A stretch of DNA of 64,000 bases from Salegentibacter maritimus (GTDB lineage: Bacteria > Bacteroidota > Bacteroidia > Flavobacteriales > Flavobacteriaceae): NCBI RefSeq assembly GCF_016236915.1, contig NZ_JAEHOK010000010.1, positions 1 to 64,000 on the forward strand, read 5' to 3'. Below the pieces are notes generated by a model. It had not been told where the DNA came from. It saw only the letters and a program-made list of their open reading frames with translations, and made no database searches. Each line of letters opens with the position of its first letter. Position 1 is the stretch's first letter. This document shows positions 25,782 to 35,799 of this stretch, piece by piece. The position numbers were made by a program, and so were the translations under genes.

Positions 25782-28700
25782 ATGACACCTAACAAAATTT
25801 TACTGTTTGTTGTTTTAGTATGCTTCTCTTTTAACGGCATTTCTCAGCGATCGGCCAATTATACGCACGATCTGGCCGAATTCAATAAAGCACTTGAATT
25901 GTACAATAATCAGCAGTTTCTGGCAGCTCAAAATTTATTCGATGAAGTTAAAGAGCAAACAGAAGATGAAAAAATTGAAGGGGATTGTGCTTATTACATT
26001 GCTAATGCAGCCGTTCGCTTAAACCAACCGGGAGCCGATAGGTTAATGGAACGTTTTGTAAGTAGGTATCCTACCAGTACAAAGACCAATTCTGCTTATC
26101 GCGATGTTGCCGATTATTATTTCCAAACCGGAAAATATTCCCTGGCCCGTAAATGGTACAATAAAGTTGATGAAAATAGTATGAGCCGTGCCGAAAAGCA
26201 GCGCTTCTACTTTAATAATGGCTATGCTTACTTTAGAGCTAAACAATACGACCAGGCTCGTAAATATCTAGAAAGGGTGAGAGACTCTAAAGAATTTGGC
26301 TCCCAGGCTAAATATTACCTGGGCTATATGGCCTATGAGGGCGATGATTATGAAGAAGCCAATAAAAATTTTGAAGCTGTAAGTGGCAACGATAGGTATA
26401 GTGAAGACCTTTCTTATTTCCAGGCCGACATGAACTTTAAACTGGGTAAGTTTGAAGAAGCTATAAAATTGGCAAATGCACAATTACAAAGCTCTAATCG
26501 TATAGAACGCTCTCAACTTAATAAAATAATTGGCGAGAGTTATTTCAATTTAGAACAATATGAACAAGCCTTACCTTACTTAAAAGAATATGATGGGGAA
26601 AGAGGAAGGTGGAATAATACCGATTATTATCAATTGGGCTATGCTTATTATAAACAGGGCGATTATGAAAATGCCATCTCTGAATTCAATAAAATTATAG
26701 ATGGAAAAAATAAAATTGCCCAAAATGCATATTATCACCTGGCGCAGTCTTATTTAGAATCCAATCAAAAACAGCAGGCTTTAAATGCTTTTAAAAATGC
26801 CAGCGAGATGAATTTTAACCCGCAAATTCAGGAAGATGCGTATATGAATTACGGTAAACTGAGTTACGAGATTGGGAATAGCTACGAAAGTCCGTCACAG
26901 GTATTGATTAATTATATAGAAAAATATCCCGAGTCTGAGAATAGACAGGCTATGGAAAGCTTGCTGATTGATTCTTTCCTTACTTCGGGCAATTTTGAAG
27001 AAGCCATGCGTTTGTTGGAGAACAACCGTAACTTTAGCGATAAGCAGGCCTACCAGAAAGTTGCTTACTACTATGGTCTTCAGCTTTATGAAGAAAGCGA
27101 TTATGAAAATGCTATCTTAAATTTTGAAAAAGCACTTTCTGAACCCAGGGACCAAAAAATAACAGCCAAAGCTACTTTTTGGAAGGCTGAAAGTGAATAC
27201 AACATCAATAGAATTGACGATGCCATTCTTGGATATCGCGAATTTTCAGGGATGAGTGCTGCAAGAGGAACAGAAGAATTGAACAACCTTGATTATAACC
27301 TTGGTTATGCCTACTTTAAAAAGAATGAATACGCGCGAGCTATAGAATTCTTTAAGCGTTATGCTGAAAATAGTTCTAATGAGGTAGCCCGTAGAAATGA
27401 TGCTTTATTGCGTTTGGGAGATACTTATTTTGTAAGCAGCCAGTATTGGCCGGCAATTGAAGCCTACGATAAGGCACTTTCGTTGAGTGGAACTAACGAT
27501 TATGCTGCTTTCCAAAAAGCTATGAGTTATGGGTTTATAGATAGAAGAGATACTAAAATTTCTGAACTTAAAAACTTTATAAATCAATATTCACGTTCTT
27601 CTTACAGAGATGACGCTATGTATGAATTGGGAAACACCTATGTTTCAGCAAATAATACCAGCCAGGCTTTATCGGCTTACGATAGGCTTATTAGGGAAGT
27701 TCCTAAAAGTGCTTTTGTGCCTAAAGCCATGTTGCGACAGGCCTTAATTCATTATAATTCCGATAATGGAAACCGGGCTTTAGAAAGGCTAAAGACAGTA
27801 GTACAGAATTATCCGAATACACCCGAAGCTATGCAAGCAGTATCTACTGCAAGAATGGTGTACGTAGATCTTGGGCGTACAGATGAATATGCAAACTGGG
27901 TACAGAATATAGATTTTGTGGAAGTAACCGATGCCGATTTGGATAACACTACCTACGAGTCGGCCGAAAATCAATATTTCAATAATGAGTATGACAGGGC
28001 AATTAGCGGTTTTGAAAACTACCTGCAACGTTTCCCTAACGGAATTCATTCCATAAATGCTAATTTTTACTTGGGTCAGTTATATTTCCGAAACGGAAAT
28101 AAAGCGAAGGCAGCAACAAATTATAGAGTTGTAGCCGATAAACCTAAGAATGAATTTACCGAGCAGGCTCTTTCAAGATTATCTGAAATCTTGCTTGAAA
28201 ATGAAAATTACCGTGAAGCCGTTGGTTATTTAGAGAAGCTAGAAAAACAAGCCAGTTCTGAACAGAATATAATTTTTGCTCAATCAAACCTGATGAAATC
28301 CTATTTGGAATTAGACCAGCCTGGGAAAGCGGCAAATTACGCCGACAAAGTTTTGGCTAATTCAGAGTCAGATTCAGAGGCCCGTAATGATGCCAGGGTA
28401 ATTGTGGCCCGTGCGGCATTTGCGTCTGGTAATATGAGTAAAGCCAAAAGCGCGTATGCCGAAGTACAAAAAACGGCTAAAGGGGAACTGGCGGCTGAAG
28501 CTTTATATTATGATGCCTATTTTAAAAATGAAAGCGGTAACTACGAAGCTTCTAACGCTGCGATTCAAATTTTAGCCAAAGATTTTTCGGGTTATAAACG
28601 CTGGGGAGCTAAAGGTTTGGTATTAATGGCCGATAACTTCTACGAGTTAAACGACACCTACCAGGCTACCTATATTTTGGAAAATGTAATTAAAAACTTC

Positions 28701-28799
28701 CAAAACTATCCTGAAATTGTACAGGAAGCAAAGCAGGAGCTAGCCAGAATAAAGACAGAAGCGGCCAAAACCAATTCTTCGGTAGAAGCAAACAACTAA
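25782..28799 (+). CDS. Large exported TPR-repeat protein
   Basis: A 1005-residue protein with a signal peptide (about 1-21, ending GISQ) followed almost throughout by tetratricopeptide repeats. Many units are recognisable from YxxAxxxFxxV and YxLGxAYY patterns, such as YYQLGYAYYKQGDYENAISE. It has no catalytic domain and probably acts as a periplasmic or outer-membrane scaffold. The next gene, 34 bp downstream, is an outer-membrane barrel; the pair is conserved in my general experience of Bacteroidota and presumably works as one envelope complex. Its role is not established. Confidence 0.85.
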   Translation: MTPNKILLFVVLVCFSFNGISQRSANYTHDLAEFNKALELYNNQQFLAAQNLFDEVKEQTEDEKIEGDCAYYIANAAVRLNQPGADRLMERFVSRYPTSTKTNSAYRDVADYYFQTGKYSLARKWYNKVDENSMSRAEKQRFYFNNGYAYFRAKQYDQARKYLERVRDSKEFGSQAKYYLGYMAYEGDDYEEANKNFEAVSGNDRYSEDLSYFQADMNFKLGKFEEAIKLANAQLQSSNRIERSQLNKIIGESYFNLEQYEQALPYLKEYDGERGRWNNTDYYQLGYAYYKQGDYENAISEFNKIIDGKNKIAQNAYYHLAQSYLESNQKQQALNAFKNASEMNFNPQIQEDAYMNYGKLSYEIGNSYESPSQVLINYIEKYPESENRQAMESLLIDSFLTSGNFEEAMRLLENNRNFSDKQAYQKVAYYYGLQLYEESDYENAILNFEKALSEPRDQKITAKATFWKAESEYNINRIDDAILGYREFSGMSAARGTEELNNLDYNLGYAYFKKNEYARAIEFFKRYAENSSNEVARRNDALLRLGDTYFVSSQYWPAIEAYDKALSLSGTNDYAAFQKAMSYGFIDRRDTKISELKNFINQYSRSSYRDDAMYELGNTYVSANNTSQALSAYDRLIREVPKSAFVPKAMLRQALIHYNSDNGNRALERLKTVVQNYPNTPEAMQAVSTARMVYVDLGRTDEYANWVQNIDFVEVTDADLDNTTYESAENQYFNNEYDRAISGFENYLQRFPNGIHSINANFYLGQLYFRNGNKAKAATNYRVVADKPKNEFTEQALSRLSEILLENENYREAVGYLEKLEKQASSEQNIIFAQSNLMKSYLELDQPGKAANYADKVLANSESDSEARNDARVIVARAAFASGNMSKAKSAYAEVQKTAKGELAAEALYYDAYFKNESGNYEASNAAIQILAKDFSGYKRWGAKGLVLMADNFYELNDTYQATYILENVIKNFQNYPEIVQEAKQELARIKTEAAKTNSSVEANN

Positions 28800-28833
28800 T
28801 TCAACTTTCAATCTAACATTTAAGAATTTCTAT

Positions 28834-30564
28834 ATGCAAATGATTTCAATAAAAAAGAGCCTTATCCTAAGTATGTTTTTAATTGGCGGGGTTCTTTTTG
28901 CTCAGGATCCTATAGATAGTGAAACCGTAACTGTAGTAAAACCCTATACACCTACGGTAAAAGACGCTAATAAGATAAAGCAAACCCCAAGTAGGTCAGA
29001 TTCTGTTAGAACCCAAAAGAGACCGGTGAAATACAGTATTTTCTCGGTACCTGTAGCCTCAACTTTTACACCTGCCAAAGGTCGTGCAACCACCTTAAAA
29101 AGAGAAAGAAGAATTAAGGTGTACGATAATTATGCAAGCCTTGGCTTTGGAAATTATGGTAATTTATTAGCTGAATTCTACAGCAACCTGGAAGTAAACC
29201 GCAGCGATAATTTTGGGGTTTATGTAAGCCATAATTCATCCCAGGGCGGTATTAAGGATGTTATTTTAGATGATAAGTTTTATGATACCGAGCTAAACTT
29301 AAGCTATAACTCTAAAAATCGTGATTTGGGCTGGAAAACTGAAATTGGTGGCCGTCACCAACTTTTTAATTGGTATGGTTTGCCGCAAAATGAAGATTTT
29401 AGCAACGACGAATTAAATGCTATAGATCCATCTCAAAATTATTTTTCTGTATATGCTGGTGGGGAAATAGAACTTTATGATTCATTTTTTGATAATGCAA
29501 GTGCAAAGTTTAGACATACCGGAGATTCTTATTCAACTTCAGAAAATCATTTTAACGCCAGCGGTAACTTTGAGGTAAATATCGCCGATGAACTTATAAC
29601 CACTAATATTTATACAGATATAGTGCAGGGAGAGATGGGGGAACAATTTCTGGCTTCTGAAAACTATAATTACGCTTTTATGAATTTTGGTATTAATCCG
29701 AGCTTATTAATCTTAAGGGACGACCTTACTTTAGATCTTGGCGTGGCTTTCTTTTATAGCCAGGATGTAGAAAATAGCGATGGCAATTTCTATATCTATC
29801 CAAAAATTACTGCAAGCTACAGGCTTGGTGGCGACTATTTTACCCCTTACGCGGGTCTTGAAGGTGGTTTGCAACAAAATACATACTTTAAATTTGTACA
29901 GGAGAACCCCTATGTTTCCCCAAGTTTGGAAGTAAAGCCAACCGATAATGAGTATAATGCCTATGTTGGCGCTAAAGGAAAATTAAGCAATGCTGTTTCT
30001 TATAATTTCAAAACCGGGTATCAGTCGCAGTTTAATAAGGCTTTGTTTAAGCGCAATCCGCAGGCCAATACCCTAATTACCGAAAACTATGCCTTCGGAA
30101 ATTCTTTTGAAGTGGTTTATGATGATGTAAACACCCTATCGGTTGCCGGAGAGCTTAATGTTGATGTAAACCAAAACTTTAGACTGGGAATTAATGCCGA
30201 ATATTTTAATTATAATACAGATGATGAGGCTGAAGCCTGGAACCTACCCGATTTTAAAGCTTCTTTAAATGCCGATTATCAAATTAGTGAGAAGTGGTTT
30301 GCCGGTGCTAATTTATTTTATGTGGGAGAACGTTACGACCAGGAACGTGTAGTTGCAATAACTACCGGAGAACCATCTTTAAATACCATTAGCCTGGACA
30401 GTTATTTTGATGTAAATGCAAATTTAGGTTACCGTTTTAATGATAGACTGTCGGTATTTGTGAAAGGAAGTAATTTATTGAATAACGATTACCAGCGCTG
30501 GACCAACTTTAGGGTTCAGGGATTACAATTGCTTGCCGGGGCTACATATAAGTTTGACTTTTAA
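28834..30564 (+). CDS. TonB-receptor-like outer-membrane barrel without a plug domain
   Basis: A 576-residue barrel protein with a signal peptide (about 1-24, LFAQ). A short proline-rich periplasmic segment follows (VVKPYTPTVKDANKIKQTPS; KYSIFSVPVASTFTPAKGRA). Barrel strands run to a C-terminal TonB-receptor-like hairpin (VFVKGSNLLNNDYQRWTNFR) ending in GATYKFDF. No plug or TonB box is seen, so active import is unlikely. It is coupled to the upstream TPR gene and probably anchors it in the outer membrane (inference). Confidence 0.8.
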   Translation: MQMISIKKSLILSMFLIGGVLFAQDPIDSETVTVVKPYTPTVKDANKIKQTPSRSDSVRTQKRPVKYSIFSVPVASTFTPAKGRATTLKRERRIKVYDNYASLGFGNYGNLLAEFYSNLEVNRSDNFGVYVSHNSSQGGIKDVILDDKFYDTELNLSYNSKNRDLGWKTEIGGRHQLFNWYGLPQNEDFSNDELNAIDPSQNYFSVYAGGEIELYDSFFDNASAKFRHTGDSYSTSENHFNASGNFEVNIADELITTNIYTDIVQGEMGEQFLASENYNYAFMNFGINPSLLILRDDLTLDLGVAFFYSQDVENSDGNFYIYPKITASYRLGGDYFTPYAGLEGGLQQNTYFKFVQENPYVSPSLEVKPTDNEYNAYVGAKGKLSNAVSYNFKTGYQSQFNKALFKRNPQANTLITENYAFGNSFEVVYDDVNTLSVAGELNVDVNQNFRLGINAEYFNYNTDDEAEAWNLPDFKASLNADYQISEKWFAGANLFYVGERYDQERVVAITTGEPSLNTISLDSYFDVNANLGYRFNDRLSVFVKGSNLLNNDYQRWTNFRVQGLQLLAGATYKFDF

Positions 30565-30590
30565 AGATTAAATTTTTTGATTAACTATTT

Positions 30591-30748
30591 AAGTGGCTGT
30601 TTAAAAGGTTTTAAAATCGTCTCTTTTAAATTATTTTCAGTGCTTTTCTCAATTAAAATTGGGGTCTAACATCTTGCTGATTAAAATTGTGTTAGAAACT
30701 GAAAATGAGTTTATTTTTAATGAGAACAAACTTTTTAAACAGCCACTT
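30591..30748 (+). terminator. Terminator-like nested inverted repeat after the barrel gene
   Basis: AGTGGCTGTTTAAAA (30592-30606) pairs with the TTTTAAACAGCCACT that ends at 30747, followed by T residues on the plus strand. Inside, TTTTCAGT/ACTGAAAA and TCTAACA/TGTTAGA form further stems. The remaining intergenic DNA to 30962 is AT-rich, with no gene seen. Confidence 0.6.
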
Positions 30749-30962
30749 TTTTGTGCTTATATAGGTTGTATGTTACCAATATTTTTTTAAGTGATTTTGA
30801 ATCAGTATTTTTAAATTTATTTTTATTAAAGATTCCTTAACAATAACACAACATTGGAAATTCAAAATTAAGCGTAGAACTAATTAATATTGTACCCAAT
30901 TTTAAGGAAAAACAATTTATCCCTTAAATTATAATTTTTTACAAATTTAAAAGAGCTAATTA

Positions 30963-32090
30963 ATGGCAAAAGGTAAAAAGTTTCAACGAAGTGACCGTTC
31001 CCGTCCATATTTGAATATTCTGGATTATATGGTGCAGGAAAAAGCCTTCCTTGCAATAGTAATTGTTGGTATAATTATGGCCGGAATATTTACCGGTAAC
31101 CAAACAGCAGCAATGTGGCTTGGTTTTTTCTTTGCAGCCTATGCCACTGTTGCAAATGATAGTATCCAATCTCTTGGGACATTTATTGAGAGTAACAAAG
31201 CCAAGCGTTGGTGGATTTTGTGGTTGTATGTAGGCTTCATTTTTTTGGGTGTAGTTAGTTTTAGCTGGTTTTATTTTGATGGGGATGTAACCTATCAACG
31301 GCTTTTAAAACCAGATGGTAGTTCTCCTTACCCACATCCGGAATCCTTTAGTTTTTTTCAGATTATAGCACCACTGGTACTGCTTATTTTAACCAGGTTA
31401 AAAATGCCGGTTTCTACTACATTCCTTATTTTAAGTGTATTTAGTGCTGATACTTCGGGTATTACATCGGTAGTATGGAAGAGTTGGACAGGTTATATAA
31501 TGGCGTTTGTACTTTCATTCTTAGTATGGTACCTATCCTATAACTTTATTAAAAAATATTTTAAGAGCCGTAAATTCAATAATAGCTGGACTGCCGTTCA
31601 ATGGCTTGTAAGTGGTACGCTTTGGGGAGTTTGGGTAATGCAGGATGGTGCTAATATAGCGGTATTCCTTCCTCGTAGTCTAGATACTTTCCAGTTTATA
31701 GTGTTCGCTCTTACTATTTTTGGAGGTTTAGGCCTGTTGTTTTACTTAAGGGGAGACAAAATCCAGGAAGTAGTTAGTGAGAAATCTAGAATCTCAGATA
31801 TTCGGGCAGCAACTCTGGTAGATTTAACTTATGTAATTCTACTTATCTATAAACTATTTATTAGTACGGTACCTATGAGTACTACCTGGGTATTCCTTGG
31901 TATTATTGGAGGTAGGGAAATAGCCATAAGCCTGGCTAGAAACAAAAAAGGTAAAAAGCACCGTAAGAAGGCCGGTAAGATGATCTTTAAAGATTTCTCT
32001 TACGCTATGATTGGGTTATTCGTTTCGGTAGCACTTGCAGCTGCAGCTAATAAAAGTATACGAGATCAAATTATTAATGCAATATTCTAA
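30963..32090 (+). CDS. PiT-like inorganic phosphate permease homologue
   Basis: A 375-residue protein with about nine membrane helices. Two PiT-type half-repeat signatures are seen: ATVANDSIQSLGTFIES, corresponding to the GANDVANALGT loop, and STVPMSTTWVFLGIIGGREI, corresponding to the PxSTTH loop. The signatures are diverged, so phosphate is the most likely but not certain substrate. The C-terminal cytoplasmic stretch is very basic (RNKKGKKHRKKAGK). It is a single gene with its own terminator at 32116-32140. Confidence 0.75.
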   Translation: MAKGKKFQRSDRSRPYLNILDYMVQEKAFLAIVIVGIIMAGIFTGNQTAAMWLGFFFAAYATVANDSIQSLGTFIESNKAKRWWILWLYVGFIFLGVVSFSWFYFDGDVTYQRLLKPDGSSPYPHPESFSFFQIIAPLVLLILTRLKMPVSTTFLILSVFSADTSGITSVVWKSWTGYIMAFVLSFLVWYLSYNFIKKYFKSRKFNNSWTAVQWLVSGTLWGVWVMQDGANIAVFLPRSLDTFQFIVFALTIFGGLGLLFYLRGDKIQEVVSEKSRISDIRAATLVDLTYVILLIYKLFISTVPMSTTWVFLGIIGGREIAISLARNKKGKKHRKKAGKMIFKDFSYAMIGLFVSVALAAAANKSIRDQIINAIF

Positions 32091-32115
32091 ATTTGCACAA
32101 GTAAATAATTCAACA

Positions 32116-32140
32116 AAATGCGCCTTTACCGGGCGCATTT
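32116..32140 (+). terminator. Terminator of the PiT-like gene
   Basis: AAATGCGCC (32116-32124) pairs with GGCGCATTT (32132-32140), followed by a T-rich run. Confidence 0.85.
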
Positions 32141-32168
32141 TTTATTTTTATATAAAATTATAATCTAG

Positions 32169-33797
32169 ATGAAAAATATATTAATTGCTTGCTTTCTGGG
32201 CTTTGCTTTGATTTCGTGTAATTCTAAAAATAAAGCAGAAGTGGATCTCATGGTTTTTAATGCTGAAGTTTATACCGTAGACGAAAATTTCAATACTGCT
32301 GAAGCTTTTGTGATAAAAGACGGGAAATTTGTTGAGGTAGGAAATGCTGATGAACTTCAGGAAAAATACAATAGCGCCGAGAAACTTGATGCGGGAGGAA
32401 AAAGCGTTTTTCCCGGTTTTATAGATGGACATGCCCATTTTTACGGATTAGGCTTACAGCAACAACGGGTAGATCTGTCAGGCACCAAAAGTTTTGAGGA
32501 GGTGGTACAGCGCATTGTTGATTTTCAAAATAAAAGAGATGTTCCATTTATAACCGGTAGGGGATGGGACCAGAACGACTGGGAGAGAAAAGAATTTCCG
32601 AACAAAGATACTTTAGATGAATTATTTCCAGATACCCCAATAGCCCTAACCAGAATAGATGGCCACGCACTTTTGGCCAACCAGGCTGCATTAGATAAAG
32701 CCGGAATTACAACAGAGACTTCTTTTAATGGTGGGGATATTGAACAAAAAAACGGAAAATTAACCGGTATTATTGTAGATAATCCTATGCAGCTTATTGC
32801 TGAAGCACAGCCTGAACCTTCTACAAAAGAACGGGTAAATGCTTTGCTAGATGCTCAGAGGCTATCTTTCAAGTATGGCTTAACCACAGTTGTAGATGCC
32901 GGAATTGATAAAGAAATTATAGAGCTCATGGATAGCCTTCATAAAGACGAAAGTCTTAAAATAAGGCTATACGCAATGATTAGTAATACTAAAGAAAACC
33001 TGGATCACTATCTAGATAAAGACCCTATTAAAACCGAAAGGCTACATGTGCGTTCAGTAAAATTTTATGGCGATGGTGCACTGGGTTCAAGAGGTGCTGC
33101 TTTAAAGGAAGAATATAGTGACCGTGCCGGGCATTTTGGAGCCTTGCTCTCGCCTGTTGAAGATTTTAAAGCAACTGCAGAGCGGGTAGCAAATTCAAAA
33201 TTTCAACTGAACACTCACGCTATTGGCGATTCAGCCAACTATATGGTTTTGGAAACTTACGATAAACTTTTAGCCAACGATAAAGACCGTAGATGGAGAG
33301 TAGAACACGCGCAGGTAATTGATGAAGAAGATTTTAAATATTTCAGTAAAAATGTTATTCCTTCGGTTCAGCCTACACACGCAACCAGCGATATGTATTG
33401 GGCAGAAGATCGTTTAGGGGATAAAAGAATACAAGGTGCTTATGCCTATAAGAAGTTATTAGACCAGGCTGGAATTATTGCCCTGGGAACCGACTTTCCG
33501 GTTGAAGAGGTAAGCCCTTTTCTAACTTTTTATGCAGCGGTAGCAAGACAGGATACTAATAATTTTCCCCAGGAAGGTTTTATGAAAGAACAGGCCTTAT
33601 CTCGTGAAGAAACCTTAAAAGGAATGACCATTTGGGCGGCCTATGCGAATTTTGAAGAAGAAGAAAAAGGAAGTATAGAAGCCGGTAAATTTGCCGATTT
33701 TATAATTTTAGATAAAGATATTATGAAAGTTGAGCAATCTGAAATTCCCGGAATTAAAGTTTTGGAAACTTATGTAAATGGGGAGCAGGTATATTAA
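32169..33797 (+). CDS. Amidohydrolase family lipoprotein (YtcJ-like)
   Basis: A 542-residue metal-dependent hydrolase of the YtcJ branch. The lipobox ISC (Cys17) predicts a lipoprotein. Metal-binding motifs are FPGFIDGHAHF, the region YGDGALGSRGA (carrying the usual bridging position), NTHAIGDSA, VEHAQVI and GTDFPVE. The C-terminal beta sandwich returns with GSIEAGKFADFIILDKDIM. Natural substrates of YtcJ proteins are mostly unknown; N-acyl amides or cyclic amides are usual guesses. Confidence 0.92.
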   Translation: MKNILIACFLGFALISCNSKNKAEVDLMVFNAEVYTVDENFNTAEAFVIKDGKFVEVGNADELQEKYNSAEKLDAGGKSVFPGFIDGHAHFYGLGLQQQRVDLSGTKSFEEVVQRIVDFQNKRDVPFITGRGWDQNDWERKEFPNKDTLDELFPDTPIALTRIDGHALLANQAALDKAGITTETSFNGGDIEQKNGKLTGIIVDNPMQLIAEAQPEPSTKERVNALLDAQRLSFKYGLTTVVDAGIDKEIIELMDSLHKDESLKIRLYAMISNTKENLDHYLDKDPIKTERLHVRSVKFYGDGALGSRGAALKEEYSDRAGHFGALLSPVEDFKATAERVANSKFQLNTHAIGDSANYMVLETYDKLLANDKDRRWRVEHAQVIDEEDFKYFSKNVIPSVQPTHATSDMYWAEDRLGDKRIQGAYAYKKLLDQAGIIALGTDFPVEEVSPFLTFYAAVARQDTNNFPQEGFMKEQALSREETLKGMTIWAAYANFEEEEKGSIEAGKFADFIILDKDIMKVEQSEIPGIKVLETYVNGEQVY

Positions 33798-33818
33798 AAC
33801 CATTAAACGAAAAATAGA

Positions 33819-33826
33819 TATCTTTG
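33819..33826 (+). promoter_or_regulatory. -7 box TATCTTTG of the PPIase fusion gene
   Basis: A TANNTTTG match 23 bases before the ATG at 33849. Confidence 0.55.
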
Positions 33827-33848
33827 TGAATCGAAAAAATATAAGAAA

Positions 33849-34781
33849 ATGAACGACGGATTATACGCTAAATTTTATACCACTAAAGGTCAGATTTTAG
33901 TTGAATTGGAATATGAAAAAGTACCCGGTACAGTTGGGAATTTTGTAGGGCTTGCTGAAGGTAAGCTTGAAAATGACGCCTTCCCACAGGGGAAACCTTA
34001 TTATAACGGACTTAAATTTCATAGGGTGATTCCTAATTTTATGATTCAGGGGGGAGACCCACAGGGTACCGGTGTAGGTGGTCCCGGTTATAAGTTTGAG
34101 GATGAAATTCATCCCGAGCTAAAACACGATGCCCCTGGAAAACTATCTATGGCCAATGCCGGTCCCGGAACTAACGGAAGCCAGTTTTTTATTACACATA
34201 CCGAAACCGCCTGGTTAGACGGAAAACATACTGTTTTTGGTAGTGTGGTTCAGGGCCAGGATATTGTAGACAGCATTCAGCAAGGTGATGAAATAGAAAA
34301 GTTAGAGATTATTAGAGCCGGAGAGAAAGCAGAAAGCTTTAATGCAGTAGAGTCTTTTAGGCAATTTAATGGGGCTAAAGCAGAAAGAGAAGCAGCAGCA
34401 AAGAAAAGAGAAGAAGAATTACTGGGAGAAATATCACAAGGCTTTAAAACCACAGAAAGCGGACTTCGCTATAAAATTGAGAAAAAGGGAGAAGGAGCAA
34501 AACCTGAAAAAGGACAAACTGTTTCTGTACACTACAAAGGAATGTTGACTGATGGAAGCGTTTTTGATTCTTCCTATAAAAGAAATCAGCCGCTGGAATT
34601 TCCTGTGGGAATGGGCCACGTGATTAGTGGTTGGGACGAAGGTATTTTGCTTTTAAATGTAGGAGACCAGGCCCGCTTTGTGATTCCATCGCATTTGGCG
34701 TATGGAGAGCGTGGTGCGGGTGGTGTAATTCCACCAAATGCAGCATTGGTTTTTGATGTGGAGCTTGTAGCGGTAAAGTAA
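33849..34781 (+). CDS. Peptidyl-prolyl isomerase: cyclophilin–FKBP fusion
   Basis: A 310-residue protein joining two unrelated prolyl isomerase folds. Residues about 1-165 are cyclophilin ([36 protein letters not shown]). A charged helical linker (about 170-200) follows. Residues about 205-310 are FKBP ([53 protein letters not shown]). No signal peptide is seen, so it is predicted cytoplasmic. A clear terminator follows. Both active sites look intact. Confidence 0.95.
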   Translation: MNDGLYAKFYTTKGQILVELEYEKVPGTVGNFVGLAEGKLENDAFPQGKPYYNGLKFHRVIPNFMIQGGDPQGTGVGGPGYKFEDEIHPELKHDAPGKLSMANAGPGTNGSQFFITHTETAWLDGKHTVFGSVVQGQDIVDSIQQGDEIEKLEIIRAGEKAESFNAVESFRQFNGAKAEREAAAKKREEELLGEISQGFKTTESGLRYKIEKKGEGAKPEKGQTVSVHYKGMLTDGSVFDSSYKRNQPLEFPVGMGHVISGWDEGILLLNVGDQARFVIPSHLAYGERGAGGVIPPNAALVFDVELVAVK

Positions 34782-34820
34782 AAGCCCCCTAACCCCCGAA
34801 GGGTAATTTAATGATAAAAA

Positions 34821-34853
34821 ATACCTCACAAGTTTCAGAGACCTGTGAGGTAT
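34821..34853 (+). terminator. Terminator of the PPIase fusion gene
   Basis: A perfect 10-bp stem ATACCTCACA/TGTGAGGTAT followed by seven T; A residues on the other side make it potentially bidirectional. Confidence 0.85.
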
Positions 34854-34865
34854 TTTTTTAAGAAT

Positions 34866-35016
34866 GAGTCTAAAAAGCTTGTTTTCGTCAAGCTGAAATT
34901 ATTCAGACTTTATCCCGCATTAACTTCGGGATTCTAACATGAATAGATTGTCAATATCTTAGATCTCCGAATAAATTTCGGAGCAGGCTCTGAAACAAGT
35001 TCAGGATGACGGGCTT
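34866..35016. repeat. REP-like palindromic region
   Basis: The left part (CGTCAAGCTGAAATTATTCAG, shown here only in outline as CGTCA-CTGAA) is inverted relative to CTGAAACAAGTTCAGGATGA (34992-35011). Two small hairpins, ATCCCG/CGGGAT and CTCCGAA/TTCGGAG, lie between. Related sequence occurs at 24455-24520 and 45255-45315, indicating a dispersed intergenic family. Confidence 0.6.
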
Positions 35017-35030
35017 AATAGAAGTTCGTT

Positions 35031-35672
35031 TTATTTAGAATCCGGCTGTGGCGTCATTCTAAGATATGGTTTTACTTCTTTAAAACCTTTAGGGAACATC
35101 TCTTTGGCATCTTCGTTAGATACAGAAGGACTAATTACTACATCTTCCCCGTGTTTCCAGTTGGCTGGAGTGGCTACTTTTTGGTAGGCGGTAAGTTGCA
35201 GCGAATCTATTACCCTTAATAATTCATCAAAATTTCTACCGGTACTTGCCGGGTAAGTAATCATTAGCTTAATGGTTTTATCTGGTCCAATAACATACAC
35301 CGAACGTACGGTTAGCGTATCATCGGCTTTTGGATGAATCATCCCGTAAAGGTTGGAAACCTTCTTATCTTCATCGGCGATAATTGGAAAGTTTACCGTG
35401 GTATTTTGGGTTTCATTTATATCATCTATCCAGCCTTTATGAGACTCCAGGCCATCTACACTTAATGCCATCACCTTTGTGTTGCGTTTTTCAAACTCAT
35501 CTTTATATTTTGCAACGGTGCCAAGTTCGGTGGTACAAACCGGGGTGTAATCTGCCGGGTGTGAGAATAAAATCCCCCAACTATCTCCTAAATAATCATA
35601 AAAGTTGATTTTTCCTTCCGAAGTTTCAGCATCAAAATTTGGTGCTTTATCCCCTAGTTTTAACTCGCTCAT
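35031..35672 (-). CDS. Peroxiredoxin (Prx6/1-Cys-like)
   Basis: A 213-residue thiol peroxidase that reduces peroxides through the peroxidatic Cys in SHPADYTPVCTTELG. The C-terminal dimerisation extension (ATPANWKHGEDVVISPSVSN, PYLRMTPQPDSK) is characteristic of the Prx6 group. No resolving Cys is evident elsewhere in the sequence. It is cytoplasmic, 127 bp downstream of another thioredoxin-fold gene in the same orientation; the two may form an oxidative-stress group. Confidence 0.94.
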   Translation of the reverse strand: MSELKLGDKAPNFDAETSEGKINFYDYLGDSWGILFSHPADYTPVCTTELGTVAKYKDEFEKRNTKVMALSVDGLESHKGWIDDINETQNTTVNFPIIADEDKKVSNLYGMIHPKADDTLTVRSVYVIGPDKTIKLMITYPASTGRNFDELLRVIDSLQLTAYQKVATPANWKHGEDVVISPSVSNEDAKEMFPKGFKEVKPYLRMTPQPDSK

Positions 35673-35799
35673 AGTTTTGTTTTTTAGTGATTAGAACTAT
35701 AAAATTAAAGAATTTTTATTCTAAACAACCTATTAAGTCAATAGGTTTTACTTGGTTTAAGATAAGATTAACTGATAACGCTTATAATAGATTTAGGAA

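Noticed and set aside
30960-31298. 112-codon frame antisense to the PiT-like gene
   Set aside because: No family resemblance and full overlap with a clear membrane-protein gene.
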